Shown in pieces: positions 62,173-64,000 of a DNA stretch of 64,000 nt. The DNA comes from JAKZVK01 sp965248255 (GTDB lineage Bacteria; Acidobacteriota; Terriglobia; Bryobacterales; UBA6623). The notes beneath the pieces are model-generated. The model was not told the origin of the DNA. It searched no databases and saw only the letters and a program-made list of their open reading frames with translations. Made by a program: the position numbers and the translations under genes. How positions within the stretch are numbered: position 1 is the stretch's first letter; the number at the start of each line of letters is the position of its first letter. The stretch is taken from NCBI GenBank assembly GCA_965248255.1, contig CBDFIW010000004.1:2542001-2606000 (forward strand), read 5' to 3'.

Positions 62173-62955
62173 ATGAAACCCACCGCCCTGACCATCGCCG
62201 GCTCCGACCCTTCCGGCGGCGCCGGCATCCAAGCCGACCTGAAGACCTTCCACCAATTCGGTGTCTATGGGATGAGCGTCATCACCGTGCTCACGGTGCA
62301 GAATACGCAGCGGGTCCACTCGGTCGATCCGGTCGACCCCGCCTACGTCAAGAAGCAATTGGACGCCGTTATGGAAGACATTCCTCCTCGAGCGGCCAAG
62401 ACCGGCGCCTTGGGCACGGCGGAGATCATCGAGGTCGTTGCCGGATGGGCGCGGGAGGTCTCGTTCCCTGTTGTGGTCGATCCGGTGATGATCAGCAAGC
62501 ACGGCGCCCCGTTGATCGACGATGAGGCCCGGCGCACGCTCGAAGAGCGCTTGTTGCCCCACGCGTACCTCGTGACACCGAACCTGCACGAGGCCTGCGC
62601 GCTGGCTGGAATCGAAGTGCGCGACCCGGCTTCGATGGAAGACGCGGCCCGCCGCATCGCCGACCTAGAATGCGGAGCCGTCTGGGTTACGGGCGGGCAC
62701 CTGGAGGACGAGGCGGTCGACCTCCTCCTGCACCAAGGCCGCGTCGAGACGTTCACCGCCCACCGCATTGAGACCCCGCACACCCACGGTACCGGTTGCA
62801 CCTCGTCAGCTGCCATCACGGCCGAGCTCGCCAAGGGAGCGTCTCTCGAGGAGGCGGTCCGTAGCGCCAAGCGGTTCATCACCCGAGCCATCGAAACCGC
62901 CCCGGGCCTCGGTCACGGTTCCGGTCCGGTCAATCACCACGCTCCGATTGACTAG
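62173..62955 (+). CDS. thiD: Hydroxymethylpyrimidine/phosphomethylpyrimidine kinase ThiD
   Basis: ThiD phosphorylates HMP and HMP-phosphate to HMP-diphosphate in thiamine synthesis. The ribokinase-like fold starts ALTIAGSDPSGGAGIQADLK, the ThiD signature, with MSVITVLTVQNTQRVH and VVDPVMISKHGAPLI (anion and Mg site) later. The C-terminal HTHGTGCTSSAAITAEL near 205 holds the anion hole and catalytic Asp/Cys region typical of the family. The length (260 residues) is normal. Other thiamine genes are not in the window. I see no TPP riboswitch-like element in the short upstream gap. Confidence 0.94.
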   Translation: MKPTALTIAGSDPSGGAGIQADLKTFHQFGVYGMSVITVLTVQNTQRVHSVDPVDPAYVKKQLDAVMEDIPPRAAKTGALGTAEIIEVVAGWAREVSFPVVVDPVMISKHGAPLIDDEARRTLEERLLPHAYLVTPNLHEACALAGIEVRDPASMEDAARRIADLECGAVWVTGGHLEDEAVDLLLHQGRVETFTAHRIETPHTHGTGCTSSAAITAELAKGASLEEAVRSAKRFITRAIETAPGLGHGSGPVNHHAPID

Positions 62956-63059
62956 ACCGGCCCCATCGCGCACCCTTCGCTCCGGGACGGGACCGAGGCC
63001 GCGAGGTACAATCTCAGGCAAGCCACTGCCTGCTTTACAAGCAGGCCTTTGAGGAAACC

Positions 63060-64000
63060 ATGCGCGACATTGTTTGGGCGGCAGCCGACGACCCGCGAGG
63101 ATCTTCTTATGAGAATGAGGCTGCCGATCTCGATCGTCGGCGCTTCTTGAAGCAAGTGGGACTTGCGGCCGCCGCCGGGTTGCCGTCTCTCGGCGCCCTG
63201 CCCGCCGCCGCCCAGGACCAAGGTGCCGCGTTTCTCAAGCAGCTCGGCAAAGACGAGCGGCTCATCGTGCACAACTCGCGGCCCGGCGTGCTCGAAACGC
63301 CGGTCGAGCTGTTGCGGCAACATCGCCTGACCCCCAAGCAACTCCTGTTCATCCGTAACAACCAAGTGCTCCCCGGCGCCTTGACGCTCGAACCTCCGCC
63401 GTCCACCGGTTGGACCTTGGAGCTGACGGGATTGATCGGCCGGACCCGCAGCGTCAAGCTCGAAGACATCACCCGGCTCGAACAGATCGAGGTTGAGGCG
63501 GTTCTGCAATGCTCAGGGAACGGACGCTCGTTCTACGCCCGCTCGGTGAAGACGCGCGGCACGCAGTGGGGCCGCGGCGGCATGGGGAACCTTCGCTGGA
63601 AGGGAGCGCCTCTTGGGAAGTTGGTCGAATCCCTGCAGCTTGAGGTCGATCCCAGGGCCAGGTTCCTGGCCGCGGAAGGCAAAGACCCCCCCGTCACCGC
63701 TCAGGCGCCCGACTTCGAGCACTCGGTACCGCTCGATGATGCTCTCGACAAGGGCCTGTTGGCGGTAGAGATGAACGGAGAGCCGATCCCCGCGCTTCAC
63801 GGCGGTCCGCTGCGCCTCGTTCTACCGGGCTACTACGGCACGATGAACATCAAATGGCTCCACAAGCTGCGCTTCGAGGCGGAGGAATCGCGGAACCGTC
63901 ACCACATTCGGCGCTATCGCACATTCGTCAAGCCCGTCGAAGCGGGCAGCGCCCAACCGATCAGCGCCGAGACAAGCTCGCCCACCTGGCGACAGAAGAT
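63060..64000 (+). CDS. Sulfite-oxidase-like molybdopterin enzyme (partial, runs off window)
   Basis: A Tat signal starts the protein: LDRRRFLKQVGLAAAAG near residue 25. The mature part follows the sulfite oxidase/nitrate reductase-like Moco fold, with LTGLIGRTRSVKLEDIT and the molybdenum-ligand cysteine in VEAVLQCSGNGRSF near 150. PGYYGTMNIKWLHKL, near 262, is the conserved basic/aromatic region. Unlike sulfite oxidases with a heme domain this start has none, resembling periplasmic SorA/SoxC-type proteins, which usually pair with a cytochrome. The frame is open to the window edge, so the C-terminus and any partner are unseen. The ATG follows GAGGAAACC. Confidence 0.85.
   Translation, partial: MRDIVWAAADDPRGSSYENEAADLDRRRFLKQVGLAAAAGLPSLGALPAAAQDQGAAFLKQLGKDERLIVHNSRPGVLETPVELLRQHRLTPKQLLFIRNNQVLPGALTLEPPPSTGWTLELTGLIGRTRSVKLEDITRLEQIEVEAVLQCSGNGRSFYARSVKTRGTQWGRGGMGNLRWKGAPLGKLVESLQLEVDPRARFLAAEGKDPPVTAQAPDFEHSVPLDDALDKGLLAVEMNGEPIPALHGGPLRLVLPGYYGTMNIKWLHKLRFEAEESRNRHHIRRYRTFVKPVEAGSAQPISAETSSPTWRQK

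Overview
The window is high-GC bacterial chromosome. Serine/threonine kinases that carry an external TolB/PD40-type propeller, PQQ propeller proteins, a carboxypeptidase-regulatory-domain protein, SYLF proteins, a twin-arginine SelA-like PLP protein and an FGE-type sulfatase-maturation protein together suggest an Acidobacteriota member. This is an inference from gene style; no rRNA is present and I saw no tRNA.

Layout. 0-4.7 kb: SGNH hydrolase, tsaD, sixA and a secreted CarboxypepD_reg-like protein; tsaD has an unusual upstream leader (promoter, extended Shine-Dalgarno, 14-codon ORF, terminator hairpin). 4.9-10.6 kb: a decayed accessory patch. A pentapeptide-repeat/TIR gene runs into the middle of a dead recJ, recJ is split by an IS630 element with a clean TA duplication, and a second copy of the recJ 3' end abuts an IS3 element. 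10.9-18.5 kb: intact priA, uvrA and an S9 peptidase on the minus strand. 18.6-25.6 kb: IS3 remnant, SDR, IPT protein, SelA-like PLP protein, an esterase with an in-frame TGA, an MBL hydrolase and an MFS transporter. 25.9-29.7 kb: an insertion mosaic with IS1380, a truncated HigA-type antitoxin beside an intact HigB toxin, an IS1-family remnant and a truncated, active-site-less M50 protein. 29.7-38 kb: large secreted protein, parvulin, FGE, small basic protein, sodium:solute symporter and a PQQ propeller with EF-hands. 38.1-45.5 kb: two tandem kinases, the first broken by two single-base losses, bracketed by a direct repeat derived from a decayed purine nucleoside permease gene. 45.9-55.4 kb: secreted small proteins, a cytochrome c/PQQ dehydrogenase, two SYLF proteins, an osmoprotectant-type ABC pair, a TlpA-like protein and a DUF2007-like protein. 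55.5-64 kb: Gfo/Idh/MocA oxidoreductase, mutL, fucose-isomerase-like protein, CapK/PaaK-like ligase, thiD and the start of a sulfite-oxidase-like molybdoenzyme.

Most genes are solo or in short same-strand runs rather than long operons. The core repair genes (uvrA, priA, mutL) are intact, while broken genes cluster around insertion sequences and duplications. That points to genuine local decay, although some single-base frameshifts could be sequencing errors. Paired GC hairpins recur in at least five intergenic regions and look like a dispersed repeat family.
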